DNA from: Moorena producens 3L
GTDB lineage: Bacteria; Cyanobacteriota; Cyanobacteriia; Cyanobacteriales; Coleofasciculaceae
Assembly: GCF_000211815.1 (NCBI RefSeq)
Contig: NZ_GL890953.1
Coordinates: 37,864-101,863 of the forward strand
Length of the DNA: 64,000 bases
Reading direction: 5' to 3'
In this document: positions 9,634-19,431 of the stretch, in pieces
Position numbering within the stretch: the stretch's first letter is position 1
How the letters are laid out: each line of letters starts with the position of its first letter
Notes under the pieces: generated by a model
Seen by the model: the letters and a program-made list of their open reading frames with translations, nothing else
Databases searched by the model: none
Told to the model about the DNA's origin: nothing
Program-made: the position numbers and the translations under genes

Positions 9634-10314
9634 GTGAACATAATAGCAATCATTCCCGCTCGTGGTGGTTCTAAAGGCGTTCCCTTCAAGAATGTACGCC
9701 CATTAGGAGACAAACCATTAATCGCTCATTCTATTTTAGATGCCAAAGAATCCAATTTAATTGACAAAATTTACGTTTCCACAGACGACGCAGAAATTGC
9801 AGAAATTTCTAAAGAATATGGAGCCGAAATCATTGAGCGTCCTGAGGAATTAGCTAGCGATAAAGCTTCATCTGAATCTGCTCTTATTCACGCAACTTAT
9901 GAGATTGAAAAAATTGGCATTTATCCTGAATTAATTGTATTTTTACAATGTACTTCTCCTATTAGAGCAGGTACAGATATTGACAATGCTATCAAGAAAA
10001 TTCAGAGTACAAATGCTGATTCTTTATTGTCAGTTTCTCCTTCCCACAGATTTCTTTGGGAAGAAGTTAACGGTGTAGTCAAGTCCATTAATTATGATTA
10101 TTGTAATCGAAAGCGCCGTCAGGACATGAATCCACAGTATGTTGAAAATGGTTCTATTTATATTTTCAAACCTTGGGTTCTCAAAGAATTTAGTAATCGT
10201 CTCGGCGGTAAAATTTCTATGTTTGTCATGAATGAAGCTGCTAGTTGGGAAATCGATTCCTTGACTGACTTTGAAATAGCAGAGTCTCTTTTGAAGAAGT
10301 ATAGTTCTATTTAA
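9634..10314 (+). CDS. neuA: Acylneuraminate cytidylyltransferase family (CMP-nonulosonate synthetase)
   Basis: 226 residues, the usual length for single-domain NeuA/PseF/LegF enzymes. The nucleotide-binding signature IIPARGGSKGVPFKN lies at the N-terminus, followed by the conserved LQCTSPIRAG and, near the C-terminus, WEIDSLTDFEIAE with the metal-binding acidic residues. The enzyme activates a nine-carbon sugar by transfer of CMP from CTP. Start is GTG at 9634. The NeuB-fusion gene two positions downstream (11013) should make its substrate. Which nonulosonate (sialic, legionaminic or pseudaminic type) cannot be told. Confidence 0.9.
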   Translation: MNIIAIIPARGGSKGVPFKNVRPLGDKPLIAHSILDAKESNLIDKIYVSTDDAEIAEISKEYGAEIIERPEELASDKASSESALIHATYEIEKIGIYPELIVFLQCTSPIRAGTDIDNAIKKIQSTNADSLLSVSPSHRFLWEEVNGVVKSINYDYCNRKRRQDMNPQYVENGSIYIFKPWVLKEFSNRLGGKISMFVMNEAASWEIDSLTDFEIAESLLKKYSSI

Positions 10315-10327
10315 TTGGAGAATATAG

Positions 10328-10990
10328 ATGATTGAATTACCTGATTTAAACCGTGCTTTTGAATACGAAAATAACTTTTATTTATCCTGCGACCCAACAA
10401 GGATAGGTAAACTACTAGCTCACTATGAATTGTATAAGATGGTTCGAGACGTACCTGGTGCAATAGTGGAATGTGGAGTTTTTAAAGGTACTTCTTTAGT
10501 TAAATTTGCAAGCTTTAGAGATTTGTTTGGAAATCCATACTCTAAAAAAATAATTGGCTTTGATACTTTTGGTAAATTTCCTGAAACTCAATTTACTCAA
10601 GATAAAGCTCCCAGAGATAAATTTATCAACAACGCTGGAGAAGAATCTATTTCAAAAGAACAATTATTAAGTATTTTAGATAATAAAGGACTTGGAAAAA
10701 ATATAGAACTTATAGAAGGAGATATTCTACAGACTGTACCTCATTACTTAGAACAGCATCCAGAATTAAAAATCTCCTTATTAAATCTAGATACAGATAT
10801 ATATGAACCAGCGGTTGTAATATTAGAACGTCTTTTCCCAAGAATTGTCAAAGGAGGAGTTCTAATTTTAGATGACTATGGAGTTTTTCCTGGTGAAACT
10901 AAGGCTGTTGATGAGTATTTTGCTAACCAAAATATAAAAATTCAAAAATTCCCCTTCTGTATGACCCCTTGTTATGTAGTTAAAGAATAA
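10328..10990 (+). CDS. TylF/macrocin-O-methyltransferase-like SAM methyltransferase
   Basis: 220 residues. VECGVFKGTS is the SAM-binding loop, GFDTFGKFPE follows the second strand, and LNLDTDIYEP plus LILDDYGVFPGE supply the metal-binding acidic residues seen in the TylF family, which O-methylates sugar hydroxyls. A good ribosome-binding site (TTGGAGAATATAG) precedes ATG 10328. It sits 13 nt after neuA and 22 nt before the NeuB fusion, so it is probably cotranscribed with them and may methylate the nonulosonate or a neighbouring sugar. Confidence 0.85.
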   Translation: MIELPDLNRAFEYENNFYLSCDPTRIGKLLAHYELYKMVRDVPGAIVECGVFKGTSLVKFASFRDLFGNPYSKKIIGFDTFGKFPETQFTQDKAPRDKFINNAGEESISKEQLLSILDNKGLGKNIELIEGDILQTVPHYLEQHPELKISLLNLDTDIYEPAVVILERLFPRIVKGGVLILDDYGVFPGETKAVDEYFANQNIKIQKFPFCMTPCYVVKE

Positions 10991-11012
10991 ATCTAGTAGT
11001 TATTTAAAATAG

Positions 11013-13280
11013 ATGCTAATTGACAAAAATATTGCTCAATATATTGTCTTTACTGAAGACAGTATCATCAACGCGCTGAAAAAAATTAGCGACAACAAAA
11101 GTCGGGTTATTTTCTCGGTTACGGAATCGGGTATTGTTGAAGGTATATTAACTGATGGCGACTTTCGGCGGTGGTTGGTAAATCAAAACACTATTGAATT
11201 AAACCAGCCTGTTTCTAATATTACTAATAAAAACTTCAAATTTGCTTATTTTGAAGACGAACCAGAAAAGATTAAGTCCTACTTTTCTGAAAAAATCGAA
11301 TTTCTTCCTCTGATAGATAAAAATCACCACTTAGTTGCTATTGCAAGAAAGCGACCTGGTGTTATTCAAATTGGGAACTTTACTATTGATGCAGAATCAC
11401 CAGCATTCATAATTGCAGAAATTGGTAATAACCACAATGGCAGTTTGGAATTAGCCAAGAAACTGATTGACTTAGCAATAGAAGCAGAGGCTGATTGTGC
11501 TAAATTCCAGATGCGTAGTATGAAAGCTCTCTACCGTAATGCTGGTAATGCTAATGATGCGAGTGAAGATTTAGGTTCCCAATACACTTTGGATTTACTT
11601 TCTCGCTTTCAACTCACTCCAGAGGAAATGTTTGCTGCTTTTGACTACTGCAAACAACGTAGTATCTTACCACTATGTACTCCCTGGGATTTGGAAAGTC
11701 TGGCATTCTTAGAAGAATATGGAATGCAAGCCTATAAAGTAGCTTCAGCTGACTTGACAAATCATGACTTACTCGCAGCACTGGCTAAAACTGGGAAACC
11801 GTTAATTTGTTCCACTGGTATGTCAACGGAAGCTGAAATTAGTGAAGCTGCAAATTTACTAGAGCGATTGGGTGCTATGTACGTCCTGCTGCACTGTAAT
11901 TCTACCTATCCTGCTCCCTTCAAGGATGTAAATCTCAACTATTTAGAACGTCTCAAAGAAATTAGCGATCGCCCTGTTGGTTATTCTGGTCACGAACGTG
12001 ATATTTACATAGCTATTGCAGCGGTTGCTAAAGGTGCAAAGGTCATTGAGAAACACTTTAGCGTTGATAAATCGATGGAAGGTAACGACCACAAAGTAAG
12101 TTTGTTACCACAAGAGTTTAAAGCAATGGTGCGGGGTATTCGTCAGGTAGAAGAGGCTTTGGGTAACGCAAAAAAACGTAGACTCAGCCAAGGAGAACTA
12201 ATCAACCGCGAGACTTTAGCTAAAAGTTTAGTAATAAACTGCAACCTGGAACCAGGACAAGTTATTACATCAGAAATGATTGAAGTCAAAAGTCCTGGTA
12301 AAGGTTTGCAACCAAACCGCAAAACCGAACTAATTGGACAATTAGCCAGAAGACGATTTAAAGCGGGTGACTTTTTCTTTCCCAGTGATTTAGAACGAGA
12401 GCAAATTCAAGCCCGTAATTACAAGTTTCAGCGTCCTTGGGGTATACCCGTTCGTTACCATGATTTCAAGAATATCTTGGCAAAAACAAATCCAGATTTA
12501 CTAGAGTTTCACCTCAGCTACAAGGATTTGGAGCAAGATATTTACCAATACTTTGAGCAACCACTAGATTTGGATTTAGTAGTTCACAGTCCAGAATTAT
12601 TTGCTGGAGATCATTTACTGGATTTATGCTCCCAGAATGAGGAGTACCGTCAGCATTCTATCCGAGAACTGCAACGAGTCATTGATATCACCCGCCTACT
12701 CAAGCCCTTCTTTAAACGCGCAACTCAACCTTGTATCGTCACCAATGTTGGTGGTTTTACCATAGACGCACCGTTGCATCAATCTCAACGGAGTGAATTA
12801 TACGAATTGCTGGTTAAAAGTTTATCTGAACTTGATACAGAAGGTGTAGAAATCATTCCTCAAACCATGCCTCCCTTCCCCTGGCATTTTGGCGGTCAAC
12901 GTTATCATAATTTATTTGTAGACCCAAAAGATACCGCTGAGTTTTGCAATAAATATGGCTATCGAGTTTGTTTAGATGTTTCTCACTCCAAACTTGCTTG
13001 TAATCATCATAAATGGTCTTTCAAAGAGTTTATTGAGCAAATTGGACCGTTAACAGCTCATTTACATATTGCTGATGCAGAAGGGATAGATGGTGAAGGA
13101 TTGCAAATTGGCGAAGGTGAGATTGATTTTCCGGCTTTAGCGGAGGATTTGCAAAAGACTACGCCTAATGCTTCCTTTATTCCAGAAATTTGGCAAGGAC
13201 ATAAGAATGATGGAGAGGGATTCTGGTTCGGCTTAGAGAAATTAGAACCATATTTTGGATTGAATACAGCTATTTTATAA
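11013..13280 (+). CDS. neuB: CBS-NeuB-SAF-TIM barrel fusion (nonulosonate synthase)
   Basis: 755 residues, about twice the length of a normal NeuB. In order: a CBS-like regulatory region (about 8-112, with GILTDGDFRRWL as in sugar nucleotidyltransferase fusions); the NeuB synthase barrel (about 118-385, IAEIGNNHNG at 134-143, substrate Lys in CAKFQ at 165, then YSGHERD); a SAF/antifreeze-like domain (about 395-465); and a C-terminal sugar-phosphate-isomerase/AP-endonuclease-2-like TIM barrel (about 470-755, with CLDVSHSKLACNHH and HIADAEG supplying metal ligands). NeuB condenses phosphoenolpyruvate with a six-carbon amino sugar to give a nine-carbon acid. The C-terminal domain could process the precursor or product. 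Confidence 0.9.
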   Translation: MLIDKNIAQYIVFTEDSIINALKKISDNKSRVIFSVTESGIVEGILTDGDFRRWLVNQNTIELNQPVSNITNKNFKFAYFEDEPEKIKSYFSEKIEFLPLIDKNHHLVAIARKRPGVIQIGNFTIDAESPAFIIAEIGNNHNGSLELAKKLIDLAIEAEADCAKFQMRSMKALYRNAGNANDASEDLGSQYTLDLLSRFQLTPEEMFAAFDYCKQRSILPLCTPWDLESLAFLEEYGMQAYKVASADLTNHDLLAALAKTGKPLICSTGMSTEAEISEAANLLERLGAMYVLLHCNSTYPAPFKDVNLNYLERLKEISDRPVGYSGHERDIYIAIAAVAKGAKVIEKHFSVDKSMEGNDHKVSLLPQEFKAMVRGIRQVEEALGNAKKRRLSQGELINRETLAKSLVINCNLEPGQVITSEMIEVKSPGKGLQPNRKTELIGQLARRRFKAGDFFFPSDLEREQIQARNYKFQRPWGIPVRYHDFKNILAKTNPDLLEFHLSYKDLEQDIYQYFEQPLDLDLVVHSPELFAGDHLLDLCSQNEEYRQHSIRELQRVIDITRLLKPFFKRATQPCIVTNVGGFTIDAPLHQSQRSELYELLVKSLSELDTEGVEIIPQTMPPFPWHFGGQRYHNLFVDPKDTAEFCNKYGYRVCLDVSHSKLACNHHKWSFKEFIEQIGPLTAHLHIADAEGIDGEGLQIGEGEIDFPALAEDLQKTTPNASFIPEIWQGHKNDGEGFWFGLEKLEPYFGLNTAIL

Positions 13281-13416
13281 ATATAGAACTACGGGGAAAA
13301 ATTAGGATATTTATCTATTCCCTATTAACCGTTAACTATTCCCTTGTAACTGATACACTTTGTCCTAACCTAGAAGCGTACTGCTATATATTATTAAGTC
13401 ATTTTTTTTCATAGTC

Positions 13417-14322
13417 TTGAAATACATGAAAGGAATTATTAGATCAAGCTTGAGGTCTATTGTTCAAAGATTACTTTGGTCAGAAATATGTCAAATATCT
13501 GATTTGAAAAGTAATTTTTCAACACTTGAAGATGAGTTAAATCTTCTAAAAATTAAATCGAGTGCATTATCACCTTCTATAGATGAATCATTAGTTTTTA
13601 GGAAAAATACAGATGATTTTATCTATGACGAAATATTTGTTATTGGCTCTGGTCCTAGTTTGCTGGATTTAACTCAAGAAGAAAAAAATTATATTTCTAG
13701 TAAAACATCAGTTGCCATGAATCGATATATCCTTTACTGGGATCTGATAGGTATTTGGCCACAGTTCATCTTTATGGCTGATGCAATTGGTATTGGCAAA
13801 AAGGCATTTAAACAAGTTGAATTGAAGTTGTTAAATACAGAAAAAAAACTGCCAATTTTTATTTTAGAAAACTATTTTAAATCATTTGTTCATCCTAATT
13901 TATTATCCATATTTTTTATTCGAGATACTAGCAAAGGAGAAAACTTAAAATGGGCTAACTCTTTAAATGAAAATATTTTCTACCGTCGGGGAAGTCTTAC
14001 CTGTTTATTGAATGTGCTTGCTATTCTCAGGATTGCTCCAGTTATCAAATTGATTGGGATAGATCTCAATAGAGGTGGTACATTCTTTGACTCAGAATTA
14101 AATCGATATCCAGAACTGATTAATCCTTGGGATCAAGAGGCTAAGGCAAAAAATGTTCATGCTACCGTAGGAGAAGTTTATGGATGGAAAGGTTCGATGT
14201 TAGACCACTGGCCTGACTTAAATAAAAACTTGGTTAATGCAGGAATTAAGGTCTATTGTTGCAATCGGGATAGTCTATTGGTTCAATCTGACCTTTCTGA
14301 GTATCGTCCCATTATCACCTAA
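13417..14322 (+). CDS. Putative GT42/MAF-like glycosyltransferase
   Basis: 301 residues. No family is certain, but the layout resembles the GT42 sialyltransferase/DUF115-MptE superfamily: IFVIGSGPSLLDL (about residues 76-88), a conserved Asn in VAMNRY, then RRGSLTCLLNVLAIL and IKLIGIDLNRGG. Those are the nucleotide- and acceptor-binding segments of CMP-sialic-acid-dependent enzymes such as Cst-I and of motility-associated (MAF) nonulosonate transferases. It follows the NeuA/NeuB module on the same strand, which makes CMP-nonulosonate a plausible donor. The start used is TTG at 13417; ATG 13426 is an alternative. A hypothetical protein is the fallback. Confidence 0.5.
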   Translation: MKYMKGIIRSSLRSIVQRLLWSEICQISDLKSNFSTLEDELNLLKIKSSALSPSIDESLVFRKNTDDFIYDEIFVIGSGPSLLDLTQEEKNYISSKTSVAMNRYILYWDLIGIWPQFIFMADAIGIGKKAFKQVELKLLNTEKKLPIFILENYFKSFVHPNLLSIFFIRDTSKGENLKWANSLNENIFYRRGSLTCLLNVLAILRIAPVIKLIGIDLNRGGTFFDSELNRYPELINPWDQEAKAKNVHATVGEVYGWKGSMLDHWPDLNKNLVNAGIKVYCCNRDSLLVQSDLSEYRPIIT

Positions 14323-14352
14323 CTTCTATAGGCGTTAACTATTCACAGATAT

Positions 14353-15249
14353 ATGAGATTTCCATACTATATATTTAATCCCAACAATTCAGCGAATCTA
14401 AAATGGCGTATCAGTGAGTGGCGTCGATATCGCATAGCTTTTCGTAATATTCCATTGATCCCAGAAAAACCCAAGGCAAACTTCAGCTATGTTACTTTAA
14501 CTTGCCGTAAGGACCTGATGATGAGTCAAGTAAGCCTCGAAACACTTGCTCGACATACCCGTGCTTTACCAGATCTAGTCATCGCATATGATGAGTCACT
14601 GACTGAGTCTGAAGTAAAAGAGTTTTTTAGTTTTTGGCCAGGAAAAATATATTGTCTGGATCGCGCCAGTACAGCAGCGTTCCATGATGAACGGGGATGG
14701 CCATTGTTAGCAGATTTTTGTCGTAAACATATCTTTGGTTTTAAATTTGCAGCATGTCTCAGAATTGCTCATAAGAATCGAGTCCTCTACGCAGATAGTG
14801 ATATTTTATGGTTTCGTGATGTTGTCCAGCTAATGAATTGTTACTCAAAAAAAGCAATTTATGCAGCTCAAGATTATACAAATTCTTACAATTTAAGGTT
14901 ATTATCTAAGCTTCCCAATGCTCTTCAGGAAGAAATGTCGTATCCTCCCTTTATAAATGCTGGTTTTGCTATTTTTAATCGTTTTATATCTGAAATAGAT
15001 AATTATCAAGAATTGCTTCTATATGCACTAACTGAAGATAAAATTCACCTTTTTAGTGAACAAACTTTGGTAGCAATTCTTGCAAAAACTGTTGGAGACA
15101 CGATTCAAAAACAAGATGTGTACGTTGATAAAGACCGTCTCACTTATTGGATAGAGTCTTTTCATAATCAACCTTGGTCAGCCCGGCATTATGTTGGACC
15201 TATACGTCATCAGTTATGGATTGATGCAAACGCTGCACTTAATTGTTGA
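14353..15249 (+). CDS. Probable glycosyltransferase with DSD motif
   Basis: 298 residues. VLYADSDILWF carries a DxD-type metal-binding motif (about residues 155-160) and PFINAGFAIFNR resembles the acceptor region of GT8-like GT-A enzymes. An unassigned family of similar proteins is common in cyanobacterial glycan clusters. It begins 30 nt after the GT42-like gene. The product is likely cytoplasmic: no signal peptide or membrane segment is visible. Donor and acceptor unknown. Confidence 0.6.
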   Translation: MRFPYYIFNPNNSANLKWRISEWRRYRIAFRNIPLIPEKPKANFSYVTLTCRKDLMMSQVSLETLARHTRALPDLVIAYDESLTESEVKEFFSFWPGKIYCLDRASTAAFHDERGWPLLADFCRKHIFGFKFAACLRIAHKNRVLYADSDILWFRDVVQLMNCYSKKAIYAAQDYTNSYNLRLLSKLPNALQEEMSYPPFINAGFAIFNRFISEIDNYQELLLYALTEDKIHLFSEQTLVAILAKTVGDTIQKQDVYVDKDRLTYWIESFHNQPWSARHYVGPIRHQLWIDANAALNC

Positions 15250-15501
15250 TTGTCAATAAAATTTTTGATTGCCTGTATGTACTCAACTATCAAAAGTTGG
15301 CTAAAAAAAACTTACCTTATTCGTCAGGTGGAAATTACAACTAATTTACCAATTCATTACTTAATAATGGCAAGACAATTAGGACATAAATTTAGCAGGT
15401 TTAAAGCTATTATTGTTTCTGAAAAGACATTACATCCAACTGATATGCATGTTGATATTAAGGCTTTTAGCAAATTGCTTAACTCAGTAGTTAAAAATTA
15501 A
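15250..15501 (+). CDS. Small hypothetical protein
   Basis: Open frame beginning with TTG directly after the TGA stop of the preceding gene; an internal ATG at 15280 gives a 73-residue product. It is Lys/Leu-rich and shows no known motif. AT-rich codon use matches its neighbours. It could be a real small gene or the remains of a larger one; the following 170 nt contain no continuation. Confidence 0.3.
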   Translation: MSIKFLIACMYSTIKSWLKKTYLIRQVEITTNLPIHYLIMARQLGHKFSRFKAIIVSEKTLHPTDMHVDIKAFSKLLNSVVKN

Positions 15502-15673
15502 TTTGATATTATATAAAATCGCCAACTGGATCGAATTTTAATGTGAATATACCTGCCTTATAAATTTGATCTATGGCAATACCTAATGAACGGTTGCAAA
15601 CAAGTCCTGGGTAATTCTCGTTCAAAAGCCTACTGTAGCCTGATGAAAAATTAAATCACTATCATCTTTTTTA

Positions 15674-16936
15674 ATGCTGATTTTGAATAAAAAACAAAAA
15701 CCACGTATTCTCATTGTCAGTAACTTTTATCCGCCTGTCTTTTATGGTGGTTATGAGCTTGGCTGTGCTGAAGTTACTCAAGGATTGCGGGAGCGAGGTT
15801 TTGAAGTCGTTGTTTTGACTTCTTCCCATCGGCAGGAAGAATGTAAAGAGGAGGATAGTATTCTCCGAATTTTACCTTCCCTGTTTGGACGAAACTTGTC
15901 CCAATTTGGAGCGATTGATCGATTCAGGCAACTACTGATTCATGAATATGTGACAAAGCGTTCTTTCCTCGCTACACTGCGGGAAGTTCAGCCTCACCTC
16001 GTTTACTTTTGGAATCTCAGTGGATTATCCCGGTCTTTAGTAGAGTTCGCGCAGCTCAATCACTACTCTTGGGGCTTATTTATTTTTGACCATTTTTGGC
16101 GAGACCTCAATGTAGATGCCTGGTCGCGACATGTAACCACCCCTGCTAATAATCTGGTGCGACAGTTTAGCCGTCAATGTGTGCTTCAATTGGGAAAACT
16201 GATGGGTATACCGCCAGCACAAGCAATGATTTCTCCAGATTTTATACATTACCCGACTATTTATCTGCGCCAATACCATGAAGGCAAATCTTTGAATACT
16301 TCGGTCTGGCTCAAAACAGATTGGGGCATTAATACAGATTTATTTAAGCCACCCTCAACTCCTGCTGCCAATCCCAATCGCATACTCTATGTAGGTCAGG
16401 TCGCTGAGCATAAAGGCGTTCATGTTTTAATTCAAGCTTTGGGACAATTGCGAAAGCAGTATAACTTACAGAATCTGAAGTTGACCCTTGCAGGTCCTTG
16501 TCTTTCACCAACCTATCGAGCAAGGCTAGAAGAGCTTATTGCTAAATGTAGCTTAGGGGATGCAGTAGTTTGGTTAGGTTCGATGGAACGGTCAGCTTTG
16601 CCAGAAGTGTATGCCCAAAATTCCATCTTGGTATTTCCCAGCGTCTGGGAGGAACCCATGGGCATTGTGATTTTAGAGGCAATGACCGCTGGTTTAGCAG
16701 TTGTTGCATCCCGCACGGGAGGAGTGGCAGAACTCATTGATGATGGTACAAGTGGGTTACTATTTCAGCCTGGGGATGTGAAGGATTGTGCTGAGAAGGT
16801 GGGTCGATTGTTTGATCATCCTGGGCTACTTGCGAATCTCAGTCAGAATGCTCGTCGAACGGCCAAAACCCGGTTTCAATTTTCGCAGGTGCTTGATCGA
16901 ATTAGTTCAGATCTTCTCAAACGATGCTCTATGTAG
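15674..16936 (+). CDS. Glycosyltransferase family 4 (GT-B)
   Basis: 420 residues. The N-terminal domain opens with the strand ILIVSNFYPPVFYGGYE, typical of GT4 enzymes with its glycine-rich acceptor loop. The C-terminal donor domain has RILYVGQVAEHKGVHVL and the EEPMGIVILEAM (Ex7E) motif that holds the nucleotide sugar, followed by GGVAELI. It adds one sugar to the growing lipid-linked repeat unit at the inner membrane. The base composition is higher in GC than the block 8.5-15.5 kb before it. Confidence 0.88.
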   Translation: MLILNKKQKPRILIVSNFYPPVFYGGYELGCAEVTQGLRERGFEVVVLTSSHRQEECKEEDSILRILPSLFGRNLSQFGAIDRFRQLLIHEYVTKRSFLATLREVQPHLVYFWNLSGLSRSLVEFAQLNHYSWGLFIFDHFWRDLNVDAWSRHVTTPANNLVRQFSRQCVLQLGKLMGIPPAQAMISPDFIHYPTIYLRQYHEGKSLNTSVWLKTDWGINTDLFKPPSTPAANPNRILYVGQVAEHKGVHVLIQALGQLRKQYNLQNLKLTLAGPCLSPTYRARLEELIAKCSLGDAVVWLGSMERSALPEVYAQNSILVFPSVWEEPMGIVILEAMTAGLAVVASRTGGVAELIDDGTSGLLFQPGDVKDCAEKVGRLFDHPGLLANLSQNARRTAKTRFQFSQVLDRISSDLLKRCSM

Positions 16937-17076
16937 CAACCAAGATTGATATTTGAAAATTTCTCAGACTTGATGCCCTGCCTAGTGGTGGCTTCAGTCT
17001 CAGTATACTTAGAAGCGATCAAGTCGGATTGCTATCTTTTTTAATAATCTTAAGTTATTGTATATTTCTACTGGTT

Positions 17077-18320
17077 ATGAAAATTGGTCTAACTATTAGA
17101 ACGTTTTACCCAAAGTCCGGTGGACTACAAGCCCACGCAGAGAAATTAGCCCATAGATTGCGTGCTCGGGGACACGAGGTCACAATAGTGACGCGAGCCA
17201 TTTCGCGCACCCCTTCTTACTGGGATACCTTTTTTTTTCTGAGTCCGTCTCTGAGCTTAAAGTGAGCGGTCTACAAGTTAACGTCCTCAGACATCCCAGA
17301 GTTGCGAATGTCATCATGTGGGTGGTTTCAAAATGCATTGGCCGTCCGAGTTTTCGCTCCCTAGGCATCGTCTTATTTGAGGCTTTATTTGCCCGACAGG
17401 CGATCGCTGCCCTAAGAGGAGTTGACGTCATCCACCACATTGGTCAGGCTCATGAGTTGATTGGGTTTGCAGCGGCGGCAGCCGCTCGCAAGTTAGGTGT
17501 GCCCTTTGTAATCCAGCCTACAGTACATCCAGGTCAATGGGGAGATTCACCCTTTGACTTCTATCTCTATCAACAGGCACAAGGTCTGTTTGCTATTACT
17601 AACTTTGAGCGTAACTTTCTAGAGTCTTGTGGTCTATCTGGTCCTTTTTTTATCGTTGGTAACGGTATCGATAATCGAACGGACGGCAATGCCAATCGGT
17701 TCCGGCAGAGCTACTCTCTTGAAGGACCCATTGTTCTATTTCTGGGCAGAAAAACACCAGATAAAGGCTATACTTTGCTCAAGCAGGCTTTTTCTCTCGT
17801 GCAGGCTCAGCGTCCGGACGCCAAGTTGGTTTGCATGGGCCCAACACCAGGGGAGCAACCGTCTCAAGTGTGCCTTGAAGTAAAGGATGGAGTTCTCGAA
17901 CTGGGCTTTGGCTCGGAGCAGGATAAGCATGATGCTCTGGCAGCTTGCACAATGCTGTGTGTTCCCTCTGAAGGGGAGGCATTTGGCTTAGTTTATATGG
18001 AAGCTGGTCGTTATGCCAAACCTGTTATTGGCCGTCGGTTACCAGTTCTCGAGGAACTACTGGGGCGACAGGGTGCGGGTTTGTTAGTAGGCAGAGCCTA
18101 CGGTGAGGGCAATCAGGTAGGTCTTGATGTAATAGAGCTGAAGGATGCCATACTTCAATTACTAAATGATCCTCAACTGGCTGAGCAGTTGGGTAAAAAT
18201 GCTGATCAGGTTTCAGAAGCGTTTATCTGGTCTCGGGTGGTGACCCGGTTTGAAACCGCCTATCGTAATGCTGTTGCCAACAAGACAGTTAGCTTGGAGT
18301 GTCTTTCTCAGACAAATTAA
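17077..18320 (+). pseudogene. Glycosyltransferase family 4, frameshifted in a T9 run
   Basis: The N-terminal part (ATG 17077) reads MKIGLTIRTFYPKSGGLQAH and LRARGHEVTIVTR, the GT4 acceptor domain, then meets a run of nine T at 17230-17238 and a stop shortly after. One extra T would join it to the second frame (SESVSELKVSGLQVNVL...), which runs to 18320 with the donor motifs LFLGRKTPDKG and PSEGEAFGLVYMEAG. All parts of the enzyme are present, so a single-base change, a sequencing error in the run, or slippage could restore it. It sits between intact GT4 and GT2 genes. Confidence 0.8.
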
Positions 18321-18340
18321 GGATTTCGTGAAAATCAGTT

Positions 18341-19342
18341 ATGCCTGATGTCAGTATTATTGTCCCTCTTTATAATAAAGCACTTTATATAGGTGCAGCA
18401 ATCAATTCTGTCCTTGCACAAACCATTACTGATTGGGAACTGTGGGTCGTAGATAATAACTCTACAGATAACGGCTTAGAAATCGTCCAAAAATATTGTG
18501 ACCCAAGAATCCATCTTATTTCATGTCCTAAACGTACAGGTGGGCCTGGAGCACCTCGCAACGTGGGGTTAAGGCATGCAACAGGAACCTGGGTCTTATT
18601 TCTAGATGCTGACGACACTATAGAATCGACTCATTTAGAAAATTTATTGTCGCCTGTTGAGGATCATCCTCACGCAGCTATCATTGCCGGACATTGGCAA
18701 GAATATGCTAATTCAAATCCACAACAGCGCACCTTGAAAGCACCTGCTGGCTATGATTCAACAGCTTTTGGCTTTCCTGATGGAGCAATTGCCTTTGCTT
18801 CCTGGGCAGTGCATTCAGCAATAGTTAGGCGAGATATTTTGCATACACCATTTATTTGGGTTGAAGCGCTTGACCGTTATATGAGTGAAGACACAGCCTT
18901 TTGGTTTCGCCTTACTTCTACATTCTCGGTAGCATATACTGCTAGCGCTGGTGCACTCTATCGCCAAGAAATTGAAGACAACCGAAATCAGCCAGATGTT
19001 CTGGCTTTATGGTTTCAATCTATGAAGGCAATTACTACCGCTAACATAGATTTTCTTAGTCAACAACAGCGATCGCTAACCGCAAAACATTGTGAAAGTC
19101 TCATGCGTCTCTACTCAGATATTTATCTGAAGGCACGACTACAAAATGACGCCACAACTGCTCATGAAGCAATGGAAATCGCTAAGGAATGGCTCAAAGA
19201 ATGCTCAAAGCGAAAAGGTTGTAAGTCTTTGTCACTCAGGGTAAGGGAAGTACTAGGATTGCATCGATTCCTTTCTATCATGTATTGGCAACAAAATTTA
19301 GTCACAACAGTTAATCAGATTGCTATCAGCAAGGTTGGCTAA
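18341..19342 (+). CDS. Glycosyltransferase family 2
   Basis: 333 residues with the GT-A nucleotide-binding start VSIIVPLYNKALYI, VVDNNSTDNGLE, and the metal-binding LFLDADDTIE (DAD at about residues 88-90). SEDTAFWFRL corresponds to the (E/D)D acceptor-side motif. No transmembrane helix is visible, so it is probably a peripheral enzyme using a UDP- or dTDP-sugar on the cytoplasmic side. It starts 20 nt after the frameshifted GT4 gene. Confidence 0.88.
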   Translation: MPDVSIIVPLYNKALYIGAAINSVLAQTITDWELWVVDNNSTDNGLEIVQKYCDPRIHLISCPKRTGGPGAPRNVGLRHATGTWVLFLDADDTIESTHLENLLSPVEDHPHAAIIAGHWQEYANSNPQQRTLKAPAGYDSTAFGFPDGAIAFASWAVHSAIVRRDILHTPFIWVEALDRYMSEDTAFWFRLTSTFSVAYTASAGALYRQEIEDNRNQPDVLALWFQSMKAITTANIDFLSQQQRSLTAKHCESLMRLYSDIYLKARLQNDATTAHEAMEIAKEWLKECSKRKGCKSLSLRVREVLGLHRFLSIMYWQQNLVTTVNQIAISKVG

Positions 19343-19431
19343 CTCTCAAGCAGAAGCTACTGATTGAAGAATTAGGATTTAGCTTGGACGAAGCAAAAAC
19401 ACTTAACTTTAGGTAGCATCGCGGTTAAAAG

